A DNA stretch of 64,000 nucleotides from Epilithonimonas bovis DSM 19482 (GCF_900108115.1 NZ_FTPU01000008.1:47289-111288), one strand, 5' to 3'. Positions 46,020 to 54,810 are shown, counted from the stretch's first letter. Translations and numbers: made by a program. Notes: generated by a model from the letters alone, not told the origin.

Positions 46020-46056
46020 TAACCCTTTCAGAGCTGAGGCTCTCAAAGGGTTTTTT
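46020..46056 (+). terminator. Intrinsic terminator after der
   Basis: AACCCTTT pairs with AAAGGGTT; inside, GAGCTGAGGCTC forms a second stem. A T run follows. Confidence 0.85.
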
Positions 46057-46137
46057 ATAATCAAATTGTTAACAATAAAAATTGGTCCTGAAAACAATTT
46101 TTTATTAAAATTTTAAAATGCTCTAAGATTTTAATTA

Positions 46138-46145
46138 TATTTTTG
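46138..46145 (+). promoter_or_regulatory. -7 promoter element TATTTTTG
   Basis: Exact TAnnTTTG match, 42 bases before the upp start codon. Confidence 0.45.
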
Positions 46146-46187
46146 AATCACAGAACTATTATATCATTTTCAAATTAACTTATTATA

Positions 46188-46838
46188 ATGCTAACTATAC
46201 TTTCAGATAATTTCTCTCTCGTGAACTCCTGGATCAATGATTTAAGGAATATCGACATTCAGGATGACCGGATGAAGTTCCGCCGTAATATGGAGCGGAT
46301 CGGTGAGATTTCTGCCTTCGAAATCAGTAAAACGCTTGACTATAAGAATATTGAAATTACCACACCGCTTGACACCATTGCTGTGAAGGAGATCGCAACA
46401 CAACCGGTTATCACAACGATTTTGAGAGCGGGAGTACCTTTGTTTCAGGGTGTTCTTAATTATTTTGATAAAGCGGATTGCGGTTTTGTAGCAGCTTACA
46501 GAAAGCATGATGCCAATGATTATTTTTCGATAAAGCAGGATTATCTTACCTGTCCAAAATTAGATGGCCGCCCTTTAATTGTCGCCGATCCCATGCTCGC
46601 AACAGGTGCGTCTTTGATAGAGGCGATAAAAGACTTGTTAACCAACGGTAAGCCAACAGCCATACATATCGTTGCGGCTATTGCGAGCAGGCAAGGTGTG
46701 GAAACGATTCATAAGGCTTATCCCGAAGCTCAAATCTGGGTGGGTGCATTGGATGAGCATCTCACTTCAAAAGGTTATATCACGCCAGGTTTGGGAGATG
46801 CGGGCGATTTGTCGTATGGTGAAAAACTGCAGCGATAA
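46188..46838 (+). CDS. upp: Uracil phosphoribosyltransferase
   Basis: Salvages uracil with PRPP to UMP in the cytoplasm. The 216-residue protein shows TTILRAGVPLFQGVLNYF, the PRPP loop VADPMLATGASLIEAI and the C-terminal uracil-binding GLGDAGDLSYGEK (the more common form is YITPGLGDAGDR.FGT). The length is normal. It is flanked by der with its terminator and by the convergent comF, so it is probably monocistronic from the -7 element at 46138. Confidence 0.93.
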   Translation: MLTILSDNFSLVNSWINDLRNIDIQDDRMKFRRNMERIGEISAFEISKTLDYKNIEITTPLDTIAVKEIATQPVITTILRAGVPLFQGVLNYFDKADCGFVAAYRKHDANDYFSIKQDYLTCPKLDGRPLIVADPMLATGASLIEAIKDLLTNGKPTAIHIVAAIASRQGVETIHKAYPEAQIWVGALDEHLTSKGYITPGLGDAGDLSYGEKLQR

Positions 46839-46909
46839 TTGTAAAACCATTGAATTTTAAAACCAGTGATTTGAAAATCATTATCGTCAATTTGCGATTT
46901 AACAATTCA

Positions 46910-47563
46910 TCAAACATCCATCGCCATGACCAGGATGCTGATTTTAACATTAGTGGAATTATTGAGGATTTCCCACGCAATATTAGATAGGGTATTGCCG
47001 GTAGTATAAACATCATCAATCAGTACAATATGCTTATCACGGATCGTTTCTGTCAGTTGATAAGCATTTTTTGTTTTCAGCCGTTCGGTTTGGTTTTTCT
47101 TGGCCTGAGCGCGGGAGTGGTTGGATCTCCTGAGTAAGGTGTGGCTGACTGGGATCTGGTAATATTCGGAAAGCGCATTTGCAAAAAGGTGCAATTGGTT
47201 ATATCCACGCTGTTTTAGTTTTTTATGGTGGAGAGGTACCGTTACAAATAGGTCGGGTTTATCGTGAAAAATGATTCTCTCGCTGACCCAATGAGCCAGT
47301 ATTTTCCCAACTCTCTCGCGATGGTTATATTTCAGCTGATGGATGATTTTTTGTGCAAGGCTTTCTTTTTCGTACATCATCAATGAAAATGCGTTTTCAA
47401 CCGGGAATTGCAATGTAGCCTTCTCTTTCAGTGCGTTGCTTTCAAAAAAATGATGATCAGAAAACCGGATTTTGTCCATGCAAAGCTCACACACTACTTC
47501 TTCTTTGTCAATCAGCTGATTGCAATCCAGGCAGCGGTTAGGAAAGAGGAAGTCAATAATCAT
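46910..47563 (-). CDS. comF: ComF family phosphoribosyltransferase-like protein
   Basis: ComF proteins help take up or process incoming DNA in competent bacteria; they have a PRTase fold with a zinc finger. The 217 residues begin with a four-cysteine site (Cys11, Cys14, Cys25, Cys28 in RCLDC ... CELC). The C-terminal half has the PRPP-loop VLIDDVYTTGNT. Between them, VPLHHKKLKQRGYNQL and RSNHSRAQAKKNQTERL are typical. Only 4 bases separate it from the end of the upstream ScfR-like regulator, so the two are probably co-transcribed, an unexpected pairing of competence and carbon regulation. Confidence 0.92.
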   Translation of the reverse strand: MIIDFLFPNRCLDCNQLIDKEEVVCELCMDKIRFSDHHFFESNALKEKATLQFPVENAFSLMMYEKESLAQKIIHQLKYNHRERVGKILAHWVSERIIFHDKPDLFVTVPLHHKKLKQRGYNQLHLFANALSEYYQIPVSHTLLRRSNHSRAQAKKNQTERLKTKNAYQLTETIRDKHIVLIDDVYTTGNTLSNIAWEILNNSTNVKISILVMAMDV

Positions 47564-47567
47564 TAAT

Positions 47568-49043
47568 CTAAGTTAGTGATTTTCTGATTCTTTCTATCGA
47601 TTTTTTCATATCAAGGTTAAACTGTTCTTTCTCAAGCCTCAAGGGCGGAGCTTGGCGCACTTCGCAATTCTGGATGCTGCAACTCTCGCAGGTGACGCCT
47701 ACTTCTATTGTTTTAAGCGATGATGATCTTGCAAAATTAATTTTCTTAATCGTCTGGTTATTCAGCAGGATTCCCAGGCAATAACTTCTGTTGCTGCCGT
47801 CGGAGAAAGGGTTTTTCTGAGAAGTGGAAATCACCAGATAGCTCACGCCCTGATCTTTGTAATGAGAGATTTGGGCAGCAGTTAATGTTTCGTTTTCCTT
47901 AAGATGATGCAGGTTTTTTACAGCCACCCAACGTCTGCAGTAATGTTCGTTGGTCGCGTTAGAATGTGGGGCTTGCTGATGGTTGAGGTGCAGCTCTTTC
48001 AGGATTTGGATCTTGTCAGAATTATCCTTTTTTACAAAACACAGATAAAACAAATCCTTAATCCCTAATTCTGCTGACAGCATATTGGTTAATCTGTAAT
48101 AGAACGTTTCCGGAGAATCTGTAAAGTGGCTGATTAGTTTTTCAAAATCTTCAGACTCCCAGTTTTTCTGATAAAAGAAATCTGATGTTTTATCAATCAA
48201 TTCCTGCTTAGAAATCAGCAGGCAGCCTGCGAAATATGACGCGTAAAAATTATTGAGAATCTCCTCAAAACTACCAAAGTCCAGCCAGGAATAAGTATTG
48301 GGTCTTGGATGAAGGTTAAGGAAATTAAAACCAATTTCTTTAGCATAAATGAAAGTCTTCTGATTCTCATCCAGCCTGTCATTCAGCAGGAGTAATTTTT
48401 TTTCTGGTACAAAAAGCGATCTCAGTTTGTTGAGGACAGGATCCTTAGAAAAATCCATCGGCTGAATATCATAACCGAATTTTTCATTTAATAATTTTTC
48501 AAGTGTCTCTGTCTTTAGGTTTTTGTTCAGTTCCAGTTGATTATCGCCTGCAAAACGTATGGCTTTCTCTTCAATTTCCGGGAAATAATTGTCATAAAGC
48601 TCCTGGAAAGACCGCATCACGGCAAAATAGAAACGCTCTTTCCCAAGGTTGTAATTCTGGGAAACTTCGATCAGGGCATTAATAAAAGCGGTGACCTTTT
48701 TGGGTGCATCGCTGATAATGCTGATAAGATTGTTTTTATTGATGCCGAAAAGATCCAGAGGGATTTCTTTAAAAAAATCAGATTGCAGAACATCGTTGAT
48801 TGGTGTCAGGCTTTTGTCCAGTTTGGTTGATACCAGATCATCAAAAGTACATTGCAACGCCTCCGAAAGTTGGATGATCTTATCATGTTTGGGATACTTT
48901 TTCCCGTTTTCGATCTCATTAAGATAAGATTTTGACAAACCGGTTTTAGTGGCAAGGTCTTGTAAAGACCAATTTTTTTTCTGTCTTTGCTGTTTTAATT
49001 TAAGGCCAAAAACCACGCGGATATAGTCACTTTCTGCAATCAT
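47568..49043 (-). CDS. XRE/ScfR-family regulator (RamB-like), probable glyoxylate-shunt regulator
   Basis: A 491-residue transcription factor with an N-terminal Cro/C1 helix-turn-helix (LKLKQQRQKKNWSLQDLATKTGLSKSYLNEIENG; about residues 14-70), a long middle region in the position of the IrrE-like domain, and a C-terminal cysteine-rich ScfR domain (GVTCESCSIQNCEVRQAPP). This layout matches the short-chain fatty acyl-CoA regulators, including corynebacterial RamB and mycobacterial homologues that control isocitrate lyase. It is transcribed away from malate synthase and isocitrate lyase, which makes those genes its likely targets. The IrrE-type HExxH zinc motif is not evident in the middle domain. 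Confidence 0.85.
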   Translation of the reverse strand: MIAESDYIRVVFGLKLKQQRQKKNWSLQDLATKTGLSKSYLNEIENGKKYPKHDKIIQLSEALQCTFDDLVSTKLDKSLTPINDVLQSDFFKEIPLDLFGINKNNLISIISDAPKKVTAFINALIEVSQNYNLGKERFYFAVMRSFQELYDNYFPEIEEKAIRFAGDNQLELNKNLKTETLEKLLNEKFGYDIQPMDFSKDPVLNKLRSLFVPEKKLLLLNDRLDENQKTFIYAKEIGFNFLNLHPRPNTYSWLDFGSFEEILNNFYASYFAGCLLISKQELIDKTSDFFYQKNWESEDFEKLISHFTDSPETFYYRLTNMLSAELGIKDLFYLCFVKKDNSDKIQILKELHLNHQQAPHSNATNEHYCRRWVAVKNLHHLKENETLTAAQISHYKDQGVSYLVISTSQKNPFSDGSNRSYCLGILLNNQTIKKINFARSSSLKTIEVGVTCESCSIQNCEVRQAPPLRLEKEQFNLDMKKSIERIRKSLT

Positions 49044-49064
49044 CTATCAAAGATAATTATTAAA

Positions 49065-49076
49065 GCGATTATTCGC
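49065..49076. promoter_or_regulatory. Short inverted repeat GCGA-TTAT-TCGC in the regulator/aceB spacer
   Basis: This site shares the half-sequence GCGA/TCGC with the 22-bp palindrome at 49095, 19 bases away and close to the regulator's own start codon. It could be a second, weaker operator for autoregulation (inference). Confidence 0.45.
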
Positions 49077-49094
49077 ATAATAATTTTTACAAAA

Positions 49095-49116
49095 AATTAG
49101 CGAACGTTCGCTAATT
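49095..49116. promoter_or_regulatory. Perfect 22-bp palindrome, candidate operator for aceB/regulator
   Basis: The left half AATTAGCGAAC is exactly mirrored by the right half. It lies in the 124-bp divergent spacer and its right edge ends 16 bases before the -7 element at 49133, so a bound protein would cover the -33 region of aceB. The divergent ScfR-like protein is the obvious candidate to bind it. Confidence 0.75.
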
Positions 49117-49132
49117 GTGAAAATATTTTTTT

Positions 49133-49140
49133 TATATTTG
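49133..49140 (+). promoter_or_regulatory. -7 promoter element TATATTTG of aceB
   Basis: Exact TAnnTTTG match. Transcription would begin near 49147, downstream of the in-frame ATG at 49117, so malate synthase must start at 49168. Confidence 0.65.
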
Positions 49141-49143
49141 TCA

Positions 49144-49162
49144 AACCAAATCACAAAATATT
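49144..49162 (+). repeat. 19-nt leader sequence shared by aceB and aceA (copy 1)
   Basis: AACCAAATCACAAAATATT stands 5 bases before the aceB ATG; the identical 19-mer directly abuts the aceA ATG (50811-50829). As an A-rich pre-start element it may act in translation. Confidence 0.8.
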
Positions 49163-49167
49163 TTAAT

Positions 49168-50742
49168 ATGGAAACGATGAGCCAGCTTAATATTATCCCG
49201 GAAACTCAATTTCAGGACGTTTTTACGGACGAATTGATGACGTTTTTAGCAAAACTTCATAAAAATTTTAACCACAGCAGGATTGCCCTTTTAGAAGAGA
49301 GAAAAAAAACGCAGTTAAGATTTGATGCCGGTGAGCTTCCTGCCTTTCCTCATGAGTCGATCCATATCAGGAATGGGGATTGGGTTTGCTCAAAAATCCC
49401 GGTTGACCTGTTGGATAGGCGCGTAGAGATTACCGGCCCGGTTGACAGGAAAATGATTATTAATGCGCTTAATTCCGGTGCCAATACTTTTATGGCGGAT
49501 TTTGAGGACAGCAATTCACCAACCTGGAAAAACTGTATCGATGGGCAAATTAACCTGACCGATGCTATCAATAGGACAATTGATTTTACCAATGAACAGG
49601 GCAAATCTTACAAGCTGAATGAGAAAACAGCAACTCTGATTGTACGCCCAAGAGGTTTGCATCTGCCGGAAAAAAATATTGAGATAGAGGGTGAAAAAGC
49701 CTCCGGTTCATTAATAGATTTTGGGATTTATTTTTTCAGGAACGCTAAAACGCTTATCGAAAAAGGCAGCGGCCCGTACTTTTATCTTCCGAAATTAGAA
49801 CATTATAAAGAAGCCAGATGGTGGAATGATGTATTTGTCTTTGCTCAGGATTATCTTGATATTCCGCAGGGGACGATCAAAGCTACGGTGCTGATTGAAA
49901 CCATCACCGCATCGTTCCAGCTGGATGAGATTCTTTTTGAACTCAAAAATCATAGTGCCGGGCTTAATTGCGGCCGTTGGGATTATATTTTTTCTTACAT
50001 CAAAAAATTTAGGAATCAGGCTCAGTTTTTAGTCCCGGATAGGGATCAGGTGACCATGACTTCGCCTTTTATGAGTGCCTATTCCAAAAGGGTAATTGAG
50101 GTTTGCCACAAGAGAAATGTACATGCAATAGGTGGTATGGCTGCTCAGATACCGGTGAAAAATGACAATGAGGCTAATGAGGCTGCTTTTGACAAAGTCC
50201 GTAATGATAAAGAACGGGAAGTCAGAAACGGTCATGACGGAACATGGGTGGCGCATCCGGCGCTGGTTCAGATAGCTAAAGATATTTTTGATCATTACAT
50301 GCCAGAGAAAAATCAAATCGATAAAAAATTTGATTACAACATAAAAGAATCAGAATTGCTGGAGGTTCCTGCCGGGACAATTACAGAAAGCGGCGTTCGC
50401 AAAAACATCAACGTCGGAATCCTCTACATCGAATCGTGGTTAATGGGCGTTGGAGCCGCTGCGCTTTATAACCTGATGGAAGATGCAGCGACAGCAGAGA
50501 TCTCCAGGACCCAGATCTGGCAATGGCTGAAACATGAAGTGGAATTGGAAGATGAAGTCATATTGACACGGGAGCTGGTATTGCAGTGGGAAAAAGATGA
50601 ATTAATCAAAATCAAAAAATATGTTGGAGAGGAGCGTTATAATAAAGGTAAGTTCAATCTGGCAAAAGAACTCTTCAATGAATTGATTTTTTGCGAAAAG
50701 TTTGAAGAATTCCTCACTTTGAAAGCGTATCCATTTATTTAA
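49168..50742 (+). CDS. aceB: Malate synthase A
   Basis: Condenses glyoxylate with acetyl-CoA to malate, the second step of the glyoxylate shunt. It has 524 residues, typical of form A. Family motifs are MADFEDSNSPTW, LIVRPRGLHLPEKNI, SGPYFYLPKLEHYKEARWWNDVF, TIKATVLIETITASFQ, LNCGRWDYIFSYIKK (with the catalytic acidic and arginine residues) and GIGGMAAQIP-like AIGGMAAQIPVKND. The start at 49168 follows the predicted transcription start; an in-frame ATG at 49117 precedes it. It is followed 87 bp later by aceA and is divergent from its probable regulator. Confidence 0.96.
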   Translation: METMSQLNIIPETQFQDVFTDELMTFLAKLHKNFNHSRIALLEERKKTQLRFDAGELPAFPHESIHIRNGDWVCSKIPVDLLDRRVEITGPVDRKMIINALNSGANTFMADFEDSNSPTWKNCIDGQINLTDAINRTIDFTNEQGKSYKLNEKTATLIVRPRGLHLPEKNIEIEGEKASGSLIDFGIYFFRNAKTLIEKGSGPYFYLPKLEHYKEARWWNDVFVFAQDYLDIPQGTIKATVLIETITASFQLDEILFELKNHSAGLNCGRWDYIFSYIKKFRNQAQFLVPDRDQVTMTSPFMSAYSKRVIEVCHKRNVHAIGGMAAQIPVKNDNEANEAAFDKVRNDKEREVRNGHDGTWVAHPALVQIAKDIFDHYMPEKNQIDKKFDYNIKESELLEVPAGTITESGVRKNINVGILYIESWLMGVGAAALYNLMEDAATAEISRTQIWQWLKHEVELEDEVILTRELVLQWEKDELIKIKKYVGEERYNKGKFNLAKELFNELIFCEKFEEFLTLKAYPFI

Positions 50743-50810
50743 AGAAACAAGAATAAAGAATAAGGATGAACGACTTTAGACTCAGTAATGAAATCTTAAA
50801 ATAAAATCAA

Positions 50811-50829
50811 AACCAAATCACAAAATATT
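50811..50829 (+). repeat. 19-nt leader sequence shared by aceB and aceA (copy 2)
   Basis: The same AACCAAATCACAAAATATT as in front of aceB, here ending directly at the aceA start codon. Confidence 0.8.
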
Positions 50830-52110
50830 ATGCAAACAAAACAAGAACAAATCCAGAATCTTGAAAAAGACTGGCTGACAAATCCAAGATGGATCGGCGT
50901 TACAAGGCCTTACACAGCAGAAGATGTGCTGAAGCTGAGAGGCTCTTACAGATTAGACTATACTATTGCGACAGAGATGTCCAAAAAACTTTGGCATAAA
51001 CTAAATAACCAGGATTGGGTAGCAGGCCTTGGTGCTTTAACAGGCAATCAGGCTGTGCAGGAAGTGGATGCGGGATTAGAGGCTATTTACCTTTCCGGCT
51101 GGCAGGTGGCGGCAGATGCTAATCTTTCCGGAGAAATGTATCCTGATCAGTCGCTATACCCGGCTAATTCGGTGCCGTCTGTGGTTAAAAAAATCAATAA
51201 TGCTTTGTTGAGAGCAGACCAGATCCAATCAGTCAACGGAGGTGGGGAAAAAGAATATCTGGTACCGATTGTTGCTGATGCAGAAGCTGGTTTCGGAGGT
51301 AACCTGAATGCTTTTGAATTGATGAAGCAAATGATTGAAGCCGGAGCGGCCGGAGTGCATTTCGAAGATCAATTATCTTCTGCAAAAAAATGTGGGCACT
51401 TAGGTGGCAAAGTCCTGGTTCCAACGCAGGAAGCGATCAATAAACTGATTGCTGCAAGGCTGGCAGCAGATGTGTGCGGTGTGCCGTCTCTGATCGTAGC
51501 AAGAACGGATGCTGATGCGGCAGATTTGCTAACCTCCGACGTGGATGACCGTGATAAGAAATTTGTAACTGGCGAAAGAACAGCCGAAGGTTTTTATGTT
51601 GTGAAAAACGGCGTAGAGCAGGGGATTGACAGGGGCTTGTCTTATGCACCTTACGCAGATCTGATCTGGATGGAGACTTCTAACCCGGATCTTGAGTATG
51701 CAAGGCAATTTGCAGAAGGTATCCATGCTCAGTTTCCTGGTAAAATGCTGGCTTATAACTGCTCGCCATCGTTTAACTGGGCTGCTAAATTATCGGTAGA
51801 AGAGATGGAAAACTTCCGGGAAGAACTGGCAAAAATGGGCTATAAATTTCAGTTTATTACATTGGCAGGTTTCCATGCGCTTAATACAGCTATGTTTGAG
51901 TTGGCACTGGCTTACAAAGAACGCGGAATGGCCGGCTACTCAGAATTGCAGGAGCGTGAGTTTGCGTTACAGGCCAAGGGCTTCCGTGCGGTGAAGCATC
52001 AGTCATTTGTAGGAACCGGTTACTTTGATCAGATACAGACCATTGTTACCAATGGTACTTCGGCAACAGTCGCTATGAAAGATTCTACGGAAACGGCGCA
52101 GTTTCATTAA
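50830..52110 (+). CDS. aceA: Isocitrate lyase
   Basis: Splits isocitrate into glyoxylate and succinate, allowing growth on acetate and fatty acids. The 426-residue protein has the catalytic [10 protein letters not shown] with Cys188, the metal-binding [20 protein letters not shown], and [13 protein letters not shown] near the C-terminus. All are intact and the length fits the bacterial class. It lies 87 bp downstream of aceB in the same orientation and shares its leader sequence. A terminator ends the operon at 52158. Confidence 0.97.
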   Translation: MQTKQEQIQNLEKDWLTNPRWIGVTRPYTAEDVLKLRGSYRLDYTIATEMSKKLWHKLNNQDWVAGLGALTGNQAVQEVDAGLEAIYLSGWQVAADANLSGEMYPDQSLYPANSVPSVVKKINNALLRADQIQSVNGGGEKEYLVPIVADAEAGFGGNLNAFELMKQMIEAGAAGVHFEDQLSSAKKCGHLGGKVLVPTQEAINKLIAARLAADVCGVPSLIVARTDADAADLLTSDVDDRDKKFVTGERTAEGFYVVKNGVEQGIDRGLSYAPYADLIWMETSNPDLEYARQFAEGIHAQFPGKMLAYNCSPSFNWAAKLSVEEMENFREELAKMGYKFQFITLAGFHALNTAMFELALAYKERGMAGYSELQEREFALQAKGFRAVKHQSFVGTGYFDQIQTIVTNGTSATVAMKDSTETAQFH

Positions 52111-52157
52111 AGCTCATTATCTATATTATAATTGTTGAATTTTCGAAATATGTCAAC

Positions 52158-52190
52158 AAAAAACCCTGATTTCTTTTGAATCAGGGTTTT
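52158..52190 (+). terminator. Intrinsic terminator of the glyoxylate operon
   Basis: AAAACCCTGATTC pairs with GAATCAGGGTTTT around a TTTT-type loop. Confidence 0.88.
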
Positions 52191-52204
52191 GAATTTAGTT
52201 TGAT

Positions 52205-52242
52205 AAAAAACCCCTTCAGAAGTCAGAACTCTGCAGGGGTTT
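52205..52242 (-). terminator. Intrinsic terminator after the phosphorylase gene (minus strand)
   Basis: AAACCCCT/AGGGGTTT with an inner GCAGAGTT/AAGTCAG-type mismatch region; on the minus strand it is followed by T residues. Confidence 0.7.
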
Positions 52243-52279
52243 GGTTTTTAAAAGTTAAAATTTGTTTGGCAAAAGCAAT

Positions 52280-53932
52280 TTAATACAATAATTTGTAATA
52301 TTCATCCGCCATTCTGTCGCTTCCGAACTGGATTTTCACATCATCCATTGCTGTCTGTACGATTGTTCTCCATTGGTTGGGGTTATCATAATAGCTTGGA
52401 ATAATTTGGTTTTCCAGAACGTCGTAGAGATTATTAAGGTCAAACTGGTCCTGTTCTATCTGTGGCCAGTTCTTGTAATCTGCCTGTGGCACAACAAAAG
52501 AATTAATGCCATTTTTTGCAAATTCAGGAATCCAGCCATCATCGGTAGAAAGATTGACAGAACCGTTCATGGCCGCAGTCATACCGCTGGTGCCGGATGC
52601 TTCTCTTGGGACTCTTGGGTTATTGAGCCAGATATCTGATCCCTGTTTCAGAGCTTTGCTGAGTGCCAGTTCGTAGCCGGTAAGCACTGCCATGTTTTTA
52701 TGATTTTTACTCTCCTCAACCAGATTGTTGAAGGTAGAGATTGCGCCATAATCCATCGGATAGGGTTTTCCTGCCCAGATGATCTGTACCGGATGCTTGC
52801 TGTTCTCCAGCATTTTGCGGAAACGCTCTTTGTCTGCCAGAAGAAGGTCTGCTCTTTTGTAACCTGCAAAACGTCTTGCCCATACAATGGTTAAAACATT
52901 CGGGTCAAACAGTTTTCCGGTTTGGTCTGCAACAATTTTGAAGGTTCTTTTCTTGAGGTGCTTTTTGCGGTAATCAAATAAGGTGTCGTCACTCTCGTCT
53001 TTGGCGTCATAAAGCGGTTTGTCTGCCCAATATTTGAATTCCTGGGCATTGGTAATCGATTTGATTTCACAGATACCGGGATATTTATTCCACATCTCCC
53101 GGGATACAACACCGTGCAGTTGTGACACGCCATTGGCGATTCTTGCCATTCTCAGCGCACAAAGCGAATGGTTGAAACGGTCATCATTCACACCTTCTAT
53201 TTTTTTTACTTCGTCTATGCTTAGCCCGCAAAAATAGGACATGTCGTGACAAAGGTATAGGTTGTGCTTTTCGTTGCCAGCCTCTTCTGGCGTATGTGTG
53301 GTGAAGACGAGTTTCTCTCTGACTTTGGAAAGATCACCGCCATATTTTCTTAATAGATAAAAGGCTGCAGGTAAGCCGTGCGCTTCATTCAAATGATAGA
53401 TGTCGCGTTCAAAATTCATCTCATCCAGCAGCTTGGCACCACCTTTCCCTAGTAAGATGTACTGCGCCAGCTTTGTAGATTCGTTGGCATCGTAGAGCTT
53501 GTGACAGATGGTTTTGGAAATATGGTCATTTTCCGGAACATCGGTGCTTAGGAAAAACATAGGGCAGGTCTTGAAGGTCTCCGGGTTCAGGTACCATACT
53601 TTGACCCAAACCGGCGCGTTGTGAATCTCAATCTGAAATTTGATGCCGGTATCTTCCAAAAAGCTGTACATTTTTTTGGTCCATATCGGGTTGAGGGTCT
53701 GATCTGCGTTTCTGCTCTGGTCATAATAACCATACTTCCACAAGATCCCAATGCCTACAAAATCCTGTTTTAGATTGTAAGCGCTTCTCATGTGTGATCC
53801 TGCCAAAAAGCCTAAACCGCCGCTGTATATTTTAAGGGCCTGATCTATGGCAAACTCCATAGAGAAATAAGCTGTTCTTTTAGAATATTCAGGATTGATG
53901 CTGTAAGGCATCGTGTAGTTTTTAAAATCCAT
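52280..53932 (-). CDS. glgP: Alpha-glucan phosphorylase family protein (GT35, short type) with Thr at the PLP-lysine position
   Basis: GT35 phosphorylases release glucose-1-phosphate from glycogen or maltodextrin using PLP held by a lysine. The 550-residue protein is of the short type (no DUF3417 domain in front). It has YFSMEFAIDQALKIYSGGLGFLAGSH, HLNEAHGLPAAF, VFTTHTPEEAGNEKH, VWARRFAGYKRADLLL and WAGKPYPMD. The PLP motif normally reads EASGT-x-x-MK; here it is EASGTSGMTAAMNG, with Thr452 where the lysine belongs. Either the enzyme is inactive, PLP-independent, or the lysine has moved. Its neighbours are the glyoxylate genes; no glycogen synthesis gene is adjacent. Confidence 0.85.
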   Translation of the reverse strand: MDFKNYTMPYSINPEYSKRTAYFSMEFAIDQALKIYSGGLGFLAGSHMRSAYNLKQDFVGIGILWKYGYYDQSRNADQTLNPIWTKKMYSFLEDTGIKFQIEIHNAPVWVKVWYLNPETFKTCPMFFLSTDVPENDHISKTICHKLYDANESTKLAQYILLGKGGAKLLDEMNFERDIYHLNEAHGLPAAFYLLRKYGGDLSKVREKLVFTTHTPEEAGNEKHNLYLCHDMSYFCGLSIDEVKKIEGVNDDRFNHSLCALRMARIANGVSQLHGVVSREMWNKYPGICEIKSITNAQEFKYWADKPLYDAKDESDDTLFDYRKKHLKKRTFKIVADQTGKLFDPNVLTIVWARRFAGYKRADLLLADKERFRKMLENSKHPVQIIWAGKPYPMDYGAISTFNNLVEESKNHKNMAVLTGYELALSKALKQGSDIWLNNPRVPREASGTSGMTAAMNGSVNLSTDDGWIPEFAKNGINSFVVPQADYKNWPQIEQDQFDLNNLYDVLENQIIPSYYDNPNQWRTIVQTAMDDVKIQFGSDRMADEYYKLLY

Positions 53933-54021
53933 AGTTTTTTGTTAATAAGGTCTAAATTATTAAGTTGCAAATATAATAAATTGATGTCAGATGATATTTT
54001 TTTGACAATCTATTAGTTATA

Positions 54022-54725
54022 GAGGTCATAATTTAATTATGCATTAAGAAATATAATGTACTCACTAATGAGGTGGATTTTACAGATTTTAATTTCGGTA
54101 TCGGCGTCATAGGCAAAAGAATATGTGGTAATATGAAAATATCTTATGACCTCTATTCTTTAATTTTATTTTTTACCAAAAAAGTCACAAAAGAAAGAAG
54201 TTTATTTTAAATAATTAATTAAAGATGAAAAAGGTTGAGCTCAAGAATTTTGTGTACTTCTCGCAGCAATACATACAACAAAAAACTTTTGTGACTTTGT
54301 GGTTGAATGATTTTATTACTGATTCTTTTTAGTAGAGGCCATCATGTAATTAGATATTGAGAAGTATAATGAACTAGCTAATGAGGCAGATTTTATAGAT
54401 TTTAATTTCAGCATCTGCGCCATCGGGAAAATCTGCGAGAATTTAGAAACAAAATCCTTTTAACAAAGTATATGTGGTAATATGAGAATATCTTATGACC
54501 TCTTTTCTTTAATTTTATTTTTTACCAAAAAAGTCACAAAAGAAAGAAGTTTATTTTAAATAATTAATTAAAGATGAAAAAAGTTGAACTCGAAAATTTT
54601 GTGTACTTCTTACAGCGATACTTACAACAAAAAGACTTTTGTGACTTTGTGGTTAAATGATTTTATTACTGTTTCTTATTAATAAAGAATATGTGGTAAT
54701 ATGAAATATCTTATGATCTCTGAAT
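54022..54725. repeat. Tandem duplicated intergenic element with 13-bp inverted repeats
   Basis: A unit of about 313-350 bp occurs twice (from 54022 and from 54335), with long identical stretches, and its middle part again at 54681-54725. In each full copy AAAGTCACAAAAG (54181-54193; 54530-54542) is mirrored perfectly by CTTTTGTGACTTT (54286-54298; 54636-54648), enclosing about 118 bases. The second copy has an extra 36 bases. Between the arms, each copy has an ATG-led frame beginning KKVEL.NFVYF. It looks like a MITE-type element or a structured RNA. The rest of the 878-bp gap between the phosphorylase and the next gene has nothing else. Confidence 0.75.
54562..54660 (+). other. Small ORF inside the second tandem element (28 codons)
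   Basis: The ATG after AATTAATTAAAG opens MKKVELENFVYFLQRYLQQK and stops at the TGA of GTTAAATGA. The equivalent frame in copy 1 keeps the first 20 residues with mostly synonymous or conservative changes, then shifts by one base. It may be a real micropeptide or only the strand of a hairpin element. Confidence 0.3.
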
Positions 54726-54810
54726 ACTTACATTAAATTTAATTAATATAATTATTTTATAATCAATTAATTACTAACTTTAGAAAGCGCTAATCCTCAA
54801 ACCTAATGTT

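Noticed and set aside
53933..54810. Possible CRISPR array in the repeat-rich gap
   Set aside because: Only two long copies and one fragment of a ~350-bp unit, with no short regularly spaced repeats and no cas genes.
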